DNA of 64,000 nt from Saccharothrix espanaensis DSM 44229 (GCF_000328705.1 NC_019673.1:7823501-7887500); one strand, 5' to 3'; counted from the first letter of the stretch, positions 8,827-17,992 are shown. A program made the numbers and translations. Notes: a model not told the origin generated them from the sequence alone.

Positions 8827-9970
8827 CAGCGCTCTCCAACAGCACGGTGAAGTCAGGGTCCCAGGCCATCCGCACGGGCTGCCCCGGCGCGCCCGCGTCG
8901 TCGACGCGCCGGGTGTTCTGCACGAACGCGACGAGTTCGCCGCCACCGGGCACGTCGACCACGTACTGCGTCGACACCCCGGTGTACACGACATCGCGCA
9001 CCATGCCGTTGAGCACGCACCAGCCCGACGGCGGTTCGCCCGCCTGGTCGTACAAGTGCACCTTCTCGGGGCGCACGGTCGCCGCGACCCGCTGCCCGTG
9101 CCGCACCTCGCCGTGCAGCACGGCGCGCAGCCTGGTCACGCCCGGCGCGGACAGCTCGACCCACCGACCGTCCACACCGGACACCTCGGCGTCGAGGATG
9201 TTCGAGGTGCCGATGAACCCGGCCACGAACCTGGTCGCCGGGCGCTCGTAGACGTCCTCCGGGTAGCCGACCTGCTCCAGCTTCCCGGCGTTCATCACGG
9301 CGATGCGGTGTGACAGGACCAGCGCCTCTTCCTGGTCGTGCGTGACGTACAGGAACGTCGTGCCGACCTCGCGCTGGATGCGCATCAGCTCCATCTGGAG
9401 TTCTTTGCGCAGCACGGCGTCCAACGCGCCCAGCGGCTCGTCCAGCAGCAGCAACCGCGGGCCCGCGGCCAGTGCGCGGGCGATCGCCACGCGCTGTTGC
9501 TGGCCACCGGACAGCTGCGCGGGCCGGCGCTTGGCGAACTGGCTCAGCCGCACCAGCTCCAAGTGCTCACCGACCGTCTTGCGCAACCGGTCGCTTTTGA
9601 CGCCCTTGCGCTTCACGCCGTACGCCACGTTGTCCCACACCGACATGTGCGGGAACAGCGCGTAAGACTGGAAGACCGTGTTGACGTCACGCCGGTACGG
9701 CGGCACGCCCACCATGTCCACGCCGTCCAGCTCGATCCGGCCCGCGTCCGGGCGCTCGAACCCGGCGACCATGCGCAGCAGGGTCGTCTTTCCGCAACCG
9801 GACGGGCCGAGCACGGAGAAGAACTCGCCTTCGTGGACCCGCAACGTGATGTCGTCCACCGCGGTCTGGTCGGCGAACCGCTTCGACACCCCGTACAGGC
9901 CCACCTCGACGGGCGCGAACGTGTCGGGCGTGGCCCCCTCGGCCGGGTGGAAGCCGGGCTGGTCGGTCAA
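8819..9970 (-). CDS. potA: Spermidine/putrescine-type ABC transporter ATP-binding protein
   Basis: A 383-residue ATPase that powers the transporter encoded downstream. Walker A is GPSGCGKT at 55-62, the Q-loop lies near FQSYALFPHM, the signature is LSGGQ at 153-157, Walker B is LLLLDEP and the switch histidine is in YVTHDQEEAL. A C-terminal TOBE-like domain (about 270-380, with VRPEKVHLY) is typical of the PotA/MalK group. Translation appears to start at a TTG; no better in-frame ATG is available before VGLYGVSKRF. It heads the operon potA-potD-potB-potC. Confidence 0.93.
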   Translation of the reverse strand: MTDQPGFHPAEGATPDTFAPVEVGLYGVSKRFADQTAVDDITLRVHEGEFFSVLGPSGCGKTTLLRMVAGFERPDAGRIELDGVDMVGVPPYRRDVNTVFQSYALFPHMSVWDNVAYGVKRKGVKSDRLRKTVGEHLELVRLSQFAKRRPAQLSGGQQQRVAIARALAAGPRLLLLDEPLGALDAVLRKELQMELMRIQREVGTTFLYVTHDQEEALVLSHRIAVMNAGKLEQVGYPEDVYERPATRFVAGFIGTSNILDAEVSGVDGRWVELSAPGVTRLRAVLHGEVRHGQRVAATVRPEKVHLYDQAGEPPSGWCVLNGMVRDVVYTGVSTQYVVDVPGGGELVAFVQNTRRVDDAGAPGQPVRMAWDPDFTVLLESADD

Positions 9971-10110
9971 CTCGCCGCCTTTCGCTGGTCAAACAGCGGG
10001 TGAGGGTAGACCCCGGCGCGGTGCCGCGCACCTCACGTCTCGCGCACGCCCACCATGTGCGACGATTGCCGCCGTTGGTGAACGTGATCGGGCAGGAAGG
10101 TCGTGCGGCT

Positions 10111-10371
10111 GTGTCTTCGTCCTCGGAACTGGACAAGCGTCCGGCGGTCGACACCCACGACGAGCCGTCGGCCGAGTGGGGTTGGCACGGCACGTTCCCC
10201 AAGGGCATCAGGATCGCCGGCTGGCTGTCCGTGCTGGCGACGTTCTCGCTGCTGATCGGCAACCACGAGGGCCGCGTCGAGAACATCTGGGTGATCGCGT
10301 TCGGCGCCGGCATGGCGCTGCTGCTCATCTGGGAGCAGGTGCGCAGCCGCACCTCGTGGCGCAAGCGCTAG
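10111..10371 (+). CDS. DUF2631 family small membrane protein
   Basis: An 86-residue protein with the DUF2631 signature EWGWHGTFPKGIRIAGWLSV, then NHEGRVENIWVI. Two membrane helices are visible at about 46-60 and 66-79. The family is confined to actinobacteria and has no assigned function. The GTG start is preceded by GGAAGG at ten bases and gives the usual family length; an upstream extension is open but has no family features. It is transcribed divergently from potA and ends 46 bases from the convergent kinase gene. Confidence 0.85.
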   Translation: MSSSSELDKRPAVDTHDEPSAEWGWHGTFPKGIRIAGWLSVLATFSLLIGNHEGRVENIWVIAFGAGMALLLIWEQVRSRTSWRKR

Positions 10372-10417
10372 TCTCCGGGCACATCGGCACCTGAGCCTCC
10401 GGGCTGTTCCCGAGGGG

Positions 10418-11965
10418 CTAGTTTCCGAGCACCCAGCCGAGCTGGAACTCGACGGTCTTGCCCTCGCACGTGGGGCTGAGCGACTCGAAGTGGTGCCCGC
10501 CCAGGTTGCAGCGGAAGATCGCCTGGGCGGGCGCGTCCGCCGGCTTCGCCGTGAAGATGTGCCCCACCAAGCCGTAGACCTGCTGCTTCTCGCAGTCCGA
10601 GGACACCGAGCTCATCCGGTCCCGGCTGTTGGTGATGACGCACGAGTACAGCGGCCGGGTGCCTGGCTCGGGCGTGGCCGCGAGCCTGCCCAGCGGCCCT
10701 TCGGCGGTGTAGCCGGCCGGCACGCCCAGCAGCGTCGACCCGCTGTAGTGCCAGCCCTCGGCGTTGCGGAACCGGGTGAAGACCGACGTCTCGCGCGGCG
10801 GCTTCGTCGTGGTGGTGGGCGCCGGCGGCGGTGCGGCCTGCGCGCTGGTGGTGATGGCCGTCGCGGCGGTCGTGGTGGTGGTGGTGGTCGTGGTCGCTTC
10901 GGTGGTCGGCACGGTGGAAGCCGCCGACGTGGTGACCGACGTCGTGGTCGCGGAGGACTCCCCCGCGACGCCGGACGCACGGCCCGTCTCCGCCTCCGGG
11001 AGCAGCACGAACACCGCCGTGAGCGCGAGCGCCGTGACGACCACCGCGCCGCCCGCGAGCAGCGCGATCCGGCGTCGGGGCCGGGGCTGTTCGTCGTCCC
11101 AGCCGGGCCGGGTGTCGGTCACCGGTGTGACCAGCGAGGTCGGGGCCTCGATGATCACCGTGTCGGCGTCGTGCGCGACCGGCCGGGTGCGCTCGGCGAG
11201 CCGTTCCCGCACCCGGGGCGCGGTCAGCCGGGCTTCGGCGGACTGGGCGAGCAGCCCGAGCACGACCTCAGCCAGCGGCCCGGTGGTGCGGCGCGGGACC
11301 GGCGCTTCGTACATGATCGCGTGCATGGTCGCGGCGGTCGTCTCGCGCAGGAACGGCGAACGCCCCTCGGCCGCGTGGAACAGCGTCGCGCCCAACGCCC
11401 ACAGGTCGGAGGCCGGCGACGGCGGCCGGCCGTGGAACAGCTCCGGGGCCATGTAGCCGGGCGAGCCCATCACGCCGCCGGTCGCGGTGAGGCCGGGGTC
11501 GTCGAGGGCGCGGGCGATGCCGAAGTCGGCGAGCTTCACGCCGCCCTGCGGCAGCACCATGATGTTGCTGGGCTTGACGTCCCGATGCACGACGCCCGCC
11601 GCGTGCGCGGTCTCCAGCGCGTGCAGCACCGCCAGCCCGATCTCCTCGACCCTCGGCGCGGGCAGCGGCCCGGCGCGCATCAGGTCGGCCAGCGTCGGCG
11701 CTTCGACCAGTTCCATCACCAGGTAGGTGGTGCCGTGCTCGGCCAGCACGTCGTGCACGGTGACCACGGCGGGGCTGTTCACCCGGCCGGCCGTGCGCGC
11801 CTCGCGCAGCACCCGTTCCAACTCCGTGCGCGACGAGGTGCGCAGCTCCTTGAGCGCGACCCGGCGACCGATGACCTCGTCCTCGGCCAGCCAGACGACC
11901 CCCATGCCACCCCGGCCGAGCTCGCGGACCGTTCGGTATCGCCCCGCGACCAGCTTCGATTCCAC
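10418..11965 (-). CDS. Membrane serine/threonine protein kinase with threonine-rich stalk and outer domain
   Basis: A 515-residue eukaryotic-type kinase. The kinase domain (residues 8-265) has all key residues: the glycine loop ELGRGGMGVV, Lys39 (VALKEL), HRD at 127-129, DFG at 147-149 and APE near 173. A single membrane helix lies at 299-322. Outside are a Thr/Ser-rich stalk with a run of nine threonines and a cysteine-containing domain of about 115 residues (from GWHYSGSTLLGVPAG to LGWVLGN). There are no PASTA repeats, so this is not the PknB that senses peptidoglycan. The outer domain probably senses an unknown ligand. It is a lone gene divergent from the carbonic anhydrase gene. Confidence 0.93.
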   Translation of the reverse strand: MESKLVAGRYRTVRELGRGGMGVVWLAEDEVIGRRVALKELRTSSRTELERVLREARTAGRVNSPAVVTVHDVLAEHGTTYLVMELVEAPTLADLMRAGPLPAPRVEEIGLAVLHALETAHAAGVVHRDVKPSNIMVLPQGGVKLADFGIARALDDPGLTATGGVMGSPGYMAPELFHGRPPSPASDLWALGATLFHAAEGRSPFLRETTAATMHAIMYEAPVPRRTTGPLAEVVLGLLAQSAEARLTAPRVRERLAERTRPVAHDADTVIIEAPTSLVTPVTDTRPGWDDEQPRPRRRIALLAGGAVVVTALALTAVFVLLPEAETGRASGVAGESSATTTSVTTSAASTVPTTEATTTTTTTTTAATAITTSAQAAPPPAPTTTTKPPRETSVFTRFRNAEGWHYSGSTLLGVPAGYTAEGPLGRLAATPEPGTRPLYSCVITNSRDRMSSVSSDCEKQQVYGLVGHIFTAKPADAPAQAIFRCNLGGHHFESLSPTCEGKTVEFQLGWVLGN

Positions 11966-12108
11966 CCCGACCCCCTAGTCCGGGCAGATCGTATCCGGCC
12001 GCACTTCCCACCCAGTGAACGCCGGTTGCGCACATTCGCATACGACAGTTGGCTCAACGTTGCGCAGCGCACACATTCACTTGCTTTCCGTGAGAGGAAC
12101 TACCCGCG

Positions 12109-12597
12109 ATGTCCGTCACGGACGAACTACTGGCCAACAACGCCGCCTACGTCGAACAGTTCTCCGGCCCGCTGCCGCTGCCCCCGGCCAAGCACGTCGC
12201 CGTGCTGGCGTGCATGGACGCCCGGCTGGACGTGTACCGGGTGCTCGGGCTCAACGAGGGCGAGGCGCACGTCATCCGCAACGCGGGCGGCGTGGTGACC
12301 GAGGACGAGGTCCGCTCGCTGGCGATCAGCCAGCGCCTGCTGGGCACCAAGGAGATCATCCTGATCCACCACACGGACTGCGGGATGCTCACCTTCACCG
12401 ACGACGAGTTCAAGCGGGCCATCCAGGACGAGGTGGGCGTGAAGCCGCCGTGGGCGGCCGAGGCGTTCAAGGACCTCGACGAGGACGTCCGCCAGTCCAT
12501 CGGCCGCATCCGCAACAGCCCGTACATCCCGATCAAGGACTCGATCCGCGGCTTCGTGTTCGACGTGGCGACCGGCAAGCTGGACGAGGTGGTCTGA
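12109..12597 (+). CDS. Beta-class carbonic anhydrase
   Basis: A 162-residue zinc enzyme that interconverts CO2 and bicarbonate. The metal-site motifs of the beta class are intact: Cys35-x-Asp37-x-Arg39 (CMDARLD) and His88-x2-Cys91 (HHTDCG). RNAGGVVTEDEVRSLAIS is the conserved core after the first motif. It belongs to the short actinobacterial type (as in mycobacterial Rv1284). The ATG follows GAGAGGA. It is a single gene with its own terminator behind it. Confidence 0.94.
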   Translation: MSVTDELLANNAAYVEQFSGPLPLPPAKHVAVLACMDARLDVYRVLGLNEGEAHVIRNAGGVVTEDEVRSLAISQRLLGTKEIILIHHTDCGMLTFTDDEFKRAIQDEVGVKPPWAAEAFKDLDEDVRQSIGRIRNSPYIPIKDSIRGFVFDVATGKLDEVV

Positions 12598-12603
12598 CCC
12601 GTC

Positions 12604-12636
12604 GCGCCCTTTCACCCGCCGTGGGTGGAAGGGCGC
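12604..12636. terminator. Hairpin terminator between convergent genes
   Basis: Stem arms GCGCCCTTTCACCC and GGGTGGAAGGGCGC with a five-base loop lie between the carbonic anhydrase gene and the convergent lectin gene. One mismatch interrupts the stem and there is no clear T run, so it is a likely bidirectional terminator. Confidence 0.7.
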
Positions 12637-12649
12637 GTCCGGCCGACTG

Positions 12650-13114
12650 CTACTGCTCGTTCAGGTACCAGCGCTGCTTGCGGTTCTCGGCGTCGCAGTT
12701 CTCCAACCTCAGCGGGTTGTCCAGCCCCTTGTACTCGGCGCAGGTGCCGAACTCCTTGTTCACCAGCAGTCGTGAGTTGCCCGAGCCCCGGCGCGTCCAC
12801 TTCTGCCCGGGGTCGTCGTCGTCGCAGTCGCGGCCCTTGATCCGGTCCCGGTCGACCGCTGTCGCGCACGTGCCGGTGCCGATGTTGCGGAACGTGTCCT
12901 CGTCGTAGTCGTAGATCCACCGCTGGCGGTCCAGGCCGCGGAACTCGCCGGCCGTGACCGGGTTCGTGTCGAAGAACGTCTGCGTCCACACGTCCTCGGA
13001 CCCGTTCGCGCTCTCGATCACGAACACCGCCTCGTCGGCACTCGCCGCCGGGGCGAGGCCCAAGGTCGACACCAGTGCGAGAGCGGCGGCAGCGAATACG
13101 GCCCGACTTCTCAT
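12650..13114 (-). CDS. Secreted ricin-type beta-trefoil lectin domain protein
   Basis: A 154-residue secreted protein. A Sec signal peptide occupies residues 1-27 (MRSRAVFAAAALALVSTLG, cleavage after ASA). The mature part is one beta-trefoil with QxW-type repeats: RQRWIYDYD, GQKWTRRG and KQRWYLNEQ. Cysteine pairs lie in the second and third repeats (GTCATAVD, GTCAEYKG, LENCDAEN). Such domains bind sugars; here there is no attached enzyme, so it may act alone. The ATG has AAAGAGG just upstream. Monocistronic, with roughly 300 bp of upstream sequence that could hold its promoter. Confidence 0.87.
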   Translation of the reverse strand: MRSRAVFAAAALALVSTLGLAPAASADEAVFVIESANGSEDVWTQTFFDTNPVTAGEFRGLDRQRWIYDYDEDTFRNIGTGTCATAVDRDRIKGRDCDDDDPGQKWTRRGSGNSRLLVNKEFGTCAEYKGLDNPLRLENCDAENRKQRWYLNEQ

Positions 13115-13420
13115 AATGCCTCTTTCCGGAAGATGGCGCGGGCGACCGAAACGCCCGCCGGACAGGCCGTTCCACCGAGCCGACAGCGGCACTGCGGCGG
13201 TGTGAGAGCCTTCCGAGCCAGTACAGACCCGGCGGCGGATCGAGCGGAACCCTCGCCACCCCGAACGAACCCCGCTCCACACGCGCAGGTCATAAACCGG
13301 GGGCCACGGTCACCTGCGGTGCACATCGGCACCACCTCATCGAACGAGGTCGCTGCGCCACCCGGTCACGAAAATCGCCAATCGACGTACGCGCGGGTAA
13401 GCCGCACTTCGACGGAAAGC
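13115..13420. other. Upstream region of the lectin gene, no gene seen
   Basis: About 300 bp between the lectin start and the rlmN terminator. Reading frames here have no convincing coding pattern or ribosome binding sites. It presumably holds the lectin promoter, which I could not place with confidence. Confidence 0.5.
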
Positions 13421-13462
13421 ACAATCGCGGTCGCTTCCCGAAGGGGAGGCGACCGCGATTGT
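13421..13462 (-). terminator. Strong stem-loop terminator after rlmN
   Basis: A perfect 14-bp stem (ACAATCGCGGTCGC and its complement) encloses a 14-base loop region that can pair partly again, just behind the rlmN stop on the minus strand. No long T run follows, but position and stability fit a terminator. Confidence 0.8.
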
Positions 13463-13477
13463 TGTCGGAGGTCCAGG

Positions 13478-14584
13478 TCAGCCCTCGGCGGCCAACTGGC
13501 CGCACGCGGCGGCGATCTCCTGGCCTCGGGTGTCGCGGACGGTGCAGGCCACGCCCTGCTCGTTGACCCGGCGGACGAACTCGCGCTCCACCGGCTTGGG
13601 CGAGGCGTCCCACTTCGAGCCCGGCGTCGGGTTGAGCGGGATGACGTTCACGTGCACGAGCTGGCCCAGGTGCCGGCGCAGCAGCTTGCCGAGCAGGTCG
13701 GCCCGCCACGGCTGGTCGTTGATGTCGCGGATCAGCGCGTACTCGATCGACACCCGCCGGCCGGTCCGGTCCGCGTAGCCGCGGGCCGCCTCCAGCACCT
13801 CGGCGACGTTCCACTTCGTGTTGACCGGCACCAGCGTGTCGCGCAGCTCGTCGTCCGGGGTGTGCAGCGACACGGCCAGGCGGACCTGCAGGTTCTCCTC
13901 GGTCATCTTCTTGATCGCGGGCACGAGGCCGACCGTCGACACGGTCACCGACCGCTGCGAGATGCCCAGCCCGGACGGCGCCGGGTCGCAGATGCGGTGG
14001 ACCGCCTCGATCACCCGCTTGTAGTTCGCCAGCGGCTCGCCCATGCCCATGAAGACGATGTTCGACAGCCGACCCGGACCGCCGGGCAGCTCGCCGTCGC
14101 GCATGGCCGCGGCACCCCGGCGCACCTGGTCCACGATCTCCGCGGTCGACAGGTTGCGGGTCAGGCCGCCCTGGCCGGTGGCGCAGAACGGGCAGGCCAT
14201 GCCGCACCCGGCCTGCGACGAGATGCACAGCGTCGCCCGGTCGGGGTACCTCATCAGCACCGACTCGACCAGCGTGCCGTCGTGCGCGCGCAGCAGCGTC
14301 TTGCGGGTCGTGCCCGCGTCGGCCTCGACGCTGCGCAGCTCGGTCCACAGCGGCGGCATGAGGTCGGAGACCAGCTTCTCCCGCGACTCGGCCGGGATGT
14401 CGGTCATCTCGGTCGGGTCGACGGTCAGCCGGCTGAAGTAGTGGTGGGACAGCTGGGCGGCGCGGAACGACTTCTCGCCCAACGCCGCGACGGCCTCTTT
14501 GCGCTGGTCGGCGGTGAGGTCGGCGAGGTGGCGCGGGGGCAGGCCGCGCTTGGGTGCGTCGAAGACGAGGGGGAGTGCAGTCAT
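13478..14584 (-). CDS. rlmN: 23S rRNA (adenine(2503)-C(2))-methyltransferase, radical SAM
   Basis: RlmN methylates C2 of A2503 in 23S rRNA and A37 in some tRNAs by radical chemistry. The 368-residue product carries the 4Fe-4S motif Cys127-x3-Cys131-x2-Cys134 ([12 protein letters not shown]) and the SAM-binding GMGEPLANY. The C-terminal [10 protein letters not shown] contains the catalytic cysteine that forms the methyl-protein thioether. Start at ATG with GGAGGGCG upstream. Divergent from the PadR gene with only 108 bp between them, so regulation of the two may be linked. Confidence 0.96.
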   Translation of the reverse strand: MTALPLVFDAPKRGLPPRHLADLTADQRKEAVAALGEKSFRAAQLSHHYFSRLTVDPTEMTDIPAESREKLVSDLMPPLWTELRSVEADAGTTRKTLLRAHDGTLVESVLMRYPDRATLCISSQAGCGMACPFCATGQGGLTRNLSTAEIVDQVRRGAAAMRDGELPGGPGRLSNIVFMGMGEPLANYKRVIEAVHRICDPAPSGLGISQRSVTVSTVGLVPAIKKMTEENLQVRLAVSLHTPDDELRDTLVPVNTKWNVAEVLEAARGYADRTGRRVSIEYALIRDINDQPWRADLLGKLLRRHLGQLVHVNVIPLNPTPGSKWDASPKPVEREFVRRVNEQGVACTVRDTRGQEIAAACGQLAAEG

Positions 14585-14628
14585 AGCGCCCTCCAGTGTC
14601 CCACGTCCGCGCGACCGCTCTCACCGTT

Positions 14629-14654
14629 GCATCGCGATGCGTTCCGATATATCG
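14629..14654. promoter_or_regulatory. Two adjacent palindromes in the rlmN-padR divergent promoter region
   Basis: A perfect 12-bp palindrome GCATCGCGATGC (14629-14640) is followed four bases later by the 10-bp palindrome CGATATATCG (14645-14654). The latter is the AT-richest part of the spacer and could overlap a -10 region. PadR proteins commonly bind such dyads in their own promoters; this is a plausible autoregulatory operator, by inference. Confidence 0.5.
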
Positions 14655-14692
14655 TCGACACGTCACAACCGATCGATGAAGGAGTCAACGAC

Positions 14693-15325
14693 ATGAGGTT
14701 CACCCCCGATCACCACGGCAGGCACGACCGCCACCAGCGGGGACGCGGTTTCGGCGACCCGCGGCGCGGTTTCGGCGGCGGGTTCGGGCCGTTCGGCGGC
14801 CCGCCGGTCCCTCCCGAGCCGCCGGGTTTCTTCCCCGGCGGTCCCCGGGGCCGCGGCCGGCAGCGCAAGGGCAACGTCCGCGCGGCGGTCCTGGCCCTGC
14901 TGGCCGAACGCCCGATGCACGGCTACGAGATGATCCAGGAGATCGGCCGGCGCACCGACGGCCTCTGGCGGCCCAGCCCCGGCTCGGTCTACCCGACCCT
15001 CCAGCTGCTCGCCGACGAGGGGCTCGTCGCGGCCGCCGAGGAGTCCGGCGGCAAGAAGCTGTTCACGCTCACCGAGTCCGGCCAGGCCGAAGCGGCCAAG
15101 CTGGAGGGCGCGCCGCCGTGGGAGCAGGTCAACGACGAGATCGACGTCCAGGCGGCCAAGCTGCGCACGGCGTCGCGGCACCTGGGTTCGGCGATGCACC
15201 AGATGGCCCACGCGGGCACCCGTGAGCAGAAGACGCGGGCCGTCGAGGTCCTCAACGAAGCCCGGCGCAAGCTCTACGCCATCCTCGGCGAGCTGGACGT
15301 CGAAGAGGACACCGAAGAGGAGTGA
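14693..15325 (+). CDS. PadR family transcriptional regulator
   Basis: A 210-residue PadR-like regulator. The N-terminal 55 residues are rich in Gly, Pro, Arg and His (GRGFGDPRRGFGGGFGPFGG), a disordered tail often seen in actinobacterial PadR proteins. The winged helix follows (about 62-135: VRAAVLALLAERPMHGYEMI, then SPGSVYPTLQLLADEGLV). The C-terminal helices (about 150-205) serve dimerisation. AAGGAG precedes the ATG at the right distance. It ends one base before the convergent aldo/keto reductase gene. Regulated genes are unknown; autoregulation is likely. Confidence 0.9.
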   Translation: MRFTPDHHGRHDRHQRGRGFGDPRRGFGGGFGPFGGPPVPPEPPGFFPGGPRGRGRQRKGNVRAAVLALLAERPMHGYEMIQEIGRRTDGLWRPSPGSVYPTLQLLADEGLVAAAEESGGKKLFTLTESGQAEAAKLEGAPPWEQVNDEIDVQAAKLRTASRHLGSAMHQMAHAGTREQKTRAVEVLNEARRKLYAILGELDVEEDTEEE

Positions 15326-15326
15326 G

Positions 15327-16304
15327 CTACCAGCGGCCGTGCACCAACGGCCGCACCAGCTCGTCGTACACCGCCTTGACCTCGTCCTGCGCGGTCACCG
15401 GCGGAAGCTCCGCGGCGGCCGAGTTGGCCCGTGCCTGCTCGGCGTTGCGGGCGCCGGGAATCACCACCGTCACGCCCGGCTGGTCCACGATCCAGCGCAA
15501 CGCGAACTGCGCCATGGTCGCGCCCTCGGGCACCAGGCCGCGCAGCCGTTCCACGGCTTCCAGACCGACCTCGAACGGCACGCCGGAGAACGTCTCGCCG
15601 ACGTCGAACGCCTCGCCGTTGCGGTTGAAGCTGCGGTGGTCGTCGGCACCGAACTCGGTGTCCCGGCGGTACTTGCCGGACAGCAGCCCGGAGGCGAGCG
15701 GCACGCGCGCGATGATCGCGACGCCCGCGTCCGCCGCGGCGGGCAGCACCCGTTCCAGCGGCTTGTGCCGCAACGCGTTCAGGATGATCTGCACACTGGC
15801 GACACCGGGCCGGGCGATCGCCGTCAACGCCTCTTCGGTGGTCTCGACGGACACGCCGTAGGCGGCGATCCGCCCGGCCTGCACCATCTCGTCCAGGGTG
15901 TCGAACACCTCGTCGGTGGAGTACACCGGCGTCGGCGGGCAGTGCAGCTGCACCAGGTCCAGGGTGTCCACGCCCAGGTTCGCCCGCGAGCGGTCGTTCC
16001 ACGCCAGGAAGTTCGCCCGGTTGTAGTTCTCCGGCGCCTGCTCGACCCGGCGGCCCATCTTGGTGGCGACGGTGAGGCCGGCGTCGCCGCGCTCCCGCAG
16101 GAACCGGCCCACGAGGGCCTCGCTGCGACCGTCGCCGTAGACGTCGGCGGTGTCCAGGAAGTTCACGCCCGTGTCGACGGCGGCGTGCAGGATGGCCAGC
16201 GCCTCGGACTCCTCGACCTGGCCCCAGTCGGCCCCGAGTTGCCAGCACCCCAGCCCGATCACGCCGACCTGACGACCCAGCCTGCCCGCGTTCCGGTTCT
16301 CCAC
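15327..16304 (-). CDS. Aldo/keto reductase
   Basis: A 325-residue NADP-dependent oxidoreductase with the (beta/alpha)8 fold. The catalytic Asp and Tyr are in NFLDTADVYGDGRSE, the Lys in VATKMGR and the His in LVQLHCPP. The C-terminal cofactor stretch is TVVIPGARNAEQARAN. It resembles the subgroup that handles small aldehydes and is often annotated by homology only; the substrate cannot be told. The GTG start gives the family's usual N-terminus just before LGRQVGVIGLG. Confidence 0.9.
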   Translation of the reverse strand: MENRNAGRLGRQVGVIGLGCWQLGADWGQVEESEALAILHAAVDTGVNFLDTADVYGDGRSEALVGRFLRERGDAGLTVATKMGRRVEQAPENYNRANFLAWNDRSRANLGVDTLDLVQLHCPPTPVYSTDEVFDTLDEMVQAGRIAAYGVSVETTEEALTAIARPGVASVQIILNALRHKPLERVLPAAADAGVAIIARVPLASGLLSGKYRRDTEFGADDHRSFNRNGEAFDVGETFSGVPFEVGLEAVERLRGLVPEGATMAQFALRWIVDQPGVTVVIPGARNAEQARANSAAAELPPVTAQDEVKAVYDELVRPLVHGRW

Positions 16305-16365
16305 GCGCCCGATCCTAGGTGCACGCTGCGACCGGAACCACTTGCCGAGCCAACCAAGACACAGG

Positions 16366-17112
16366 TCACGGCACCACGAGACCGGACGGCTTGCGGCGGG
16401 TGTGGACGCGGTACCCCACCTCGAACGACAGGCCCGGCGTCTGCGCGACAGCCCGTTCGGCGATCTTCGCGGAGAACTCGATGCGCAGCACCGCTTCCAG
16501 GTCCTCACGCGTCTCGAAGCGCCACAACGCGCGCACCCGGCGCATGACGAACCCCTGTGCCGTGAAGAACTCTTCGACGTCCACGGGGTTGTAGCGGGGC
16601 TCATCGGCGCACAGCCATGGCCCGTAAGGCTCCGCTGAACCGTCGAGGTCCACGATCGCCATCGTTCCACCGGGCCGCAGCACGCGGTCCGCCTCACGCA
16701 ACCCGGGCTCACAACCGGGACCGAAGAAGTAGGCCGTGCGCGCGTGCACGAGGTCCGCGCTGTTGTCCGGCAACGGCAGCCGCTGCGCCGGCCCGGCGAC
16801 CACGGACGCGTTCGGCACGTCAGCGAGCCGTGCCCGAGCCCGCCGCACGAGCGGCGGGTGGGGCTCGACGCCGACCACCTGTCTGGCCCGTCGGGCGAAC
16901 ACCGGCAGGTGGAAACCGTCGCCGCACCCGACGTCGACCACGTCCAGCCCGGCCCAGTCGCACCCCTCGGCGAGGACGCGCCAGATCGCGCCGTCCACGT
17001 CCTGCGCGCGGTTCTCCACCTCGTAGACGTCCGGCCAGTGCCAGATGTTGGGGCTGGGCAGGACGTCGACAGGACGCACGGCGGCCAGCGCGGCGCGGAC
17101 GAATCCCTTCAC
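16366..17112 (-). CDS. Class I SAM-dependent methyltransferase
   Basis: A 248-residue methyltransferase of the Methyltransf_11 type. Motif I is VVDVGCGDGFHLPVF, the acidic residue after strand 2 is in VVGVEPHPP, and VLRPGGTMAIVDLDG is the post-motif III strand. The C-terminal part (from EEFFTAQGFVMRRVRALW) is typical of small-molecule methylases. The substrate is unknown. The GTG start lacks a strong ribosome binding site. It is divergent from the VOC gene with 57 bp between them. Confidence 0.88.
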   Translation of the reverse strand: MKGFVRAALAAVRPVDVLPSPNIWHWPDVYEVENRAQDVDGAIWRVLAEGCDWAGLDVVDVGCGDGFHLPVFARRARQVVGVEPHPPLVRRARARLADVPNASVVAGPAQRLPLPDNSADLVHARTAYFFGPGCEPGLREADRVLRPGGTMAIVDLDGSAEPYGPWLCADEPRYNPVDVEEFFTAQGFVMRRVRALWRFETREDLEAVLRIEFSAKIAERAVAQTPGLSFEVGYRVHTRRKPSGLVVP

Positions 17113-17169
17113 GAATCCAGGGTAGAGCCGTACCGTGATCGTTCCCCCCGGCTCGCAGGAGGTAATGCG

Positions 17170-17985
17170 GTGTCGATTGTCCCGAATTCTCCCGCCCTGG
17201 CCGAATTGCACCACGGCGCACCCTGCTGGGTGGAGCTGCCGACCGTGGACCTGCAGGCGGCCATCGACTTCTACACCGGACTGTTCGGCTGGACCTACGC
17301 CGACATCGCCGGCCACACGGTCGCCGTGGTCGACGGCCTCCCGGTCGCCGAACTGCTGCCCGCCGACGGCGGCTTCGGGTGGACGCTCTACCTGAACACG
17401 CCGCACGCCCGCGCGACCGCGGAGAAGGCGCACTCGATCGGCGGGCACGTCCTGCGCGAGCCGGACGAGGTGAGCACGCTGATCGCGGACCCGACCGGCG
17501 GCGTGATCGGCTTCCGGCACGTGCCGCCGGACTGGCTGTTCGGCACCGACGGCCACGGCGCGTACGCGTGGGCGGAGCTCAACACCCGCGACGGCGCGGC
17601 GGCCGACGAGTTCTTCCAGGAGCTGTGCGGCTTCGAGATGACCCAGATCGGCGACGGCCACGCCGTGGACTACACGATCTGGGCGGTGCAGGGCGACACC
17701 GTGCTGGGCCGGCAGCGGATGGGCAGCGCGTTCACGCCGGACACCCCGACGCACTGGATGGTCTACTTCACCGCCGACCCCGAGATCGGCACCGACTCGG
17801 TCGCGTCCCGGGTGCTGGAACTGGGCGGGCGGGTCACCGTCGAGCCGTACGACAGCCCGTTCGGCCGGGTCACCGTGGTCACCGACCACACCGGGGCGGC
17901 GTTCTCGGTGATCGACCCGTCCCGCGTGGTCCCGCTGTCCGAGGAGGACACCGGCGCGCCGGTGGACGACCCGTACGACGACTGA
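17170..17985 (+). CDS. VOC family protein with two glyoxalase-like modules
   Basis: A 271-residue protein made of two vicinal-oxygen-chelate halves. The first starts at PCWVELPTVDLQAAIDFYTG and the second at GAYAWAELNTRDGAAADEFF. This double-VOC type is common in actinobacteria (hydroxylase or bleomycin-resistance-like annotations) and usually of unknown substrate. AGGAGGT lies upstream of the GTG. Its stop is seven bases from the stop of the convergent cdsA. Confidence 0.88.
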   Translation: MSIVPNSPALAELHHGAPCWVELPTVDLQAAIDFYTGLFGWTYADIAGHTVAVVDGLPVAELLPADGGFGWTLYLNTPHARATAEKAHSIGGHVLREPDEVSTLIADPTGGVIGFRHVPPDWLFGTDGHGAYAWAELNTRDGAAADEFFQELCGFEMTQIGDGHAVDYTIWAVQGDTVLGRQRMGSAFTPDTPTHWMVYFTADPEIGTDSVASRVLELGGRVTVEPYDSPFGRVTVVTDHTGAAFSVIDPSRVVPLSEEDTGAPVDDPYDD

Positions 17986-17992
17986 GGTCCGA

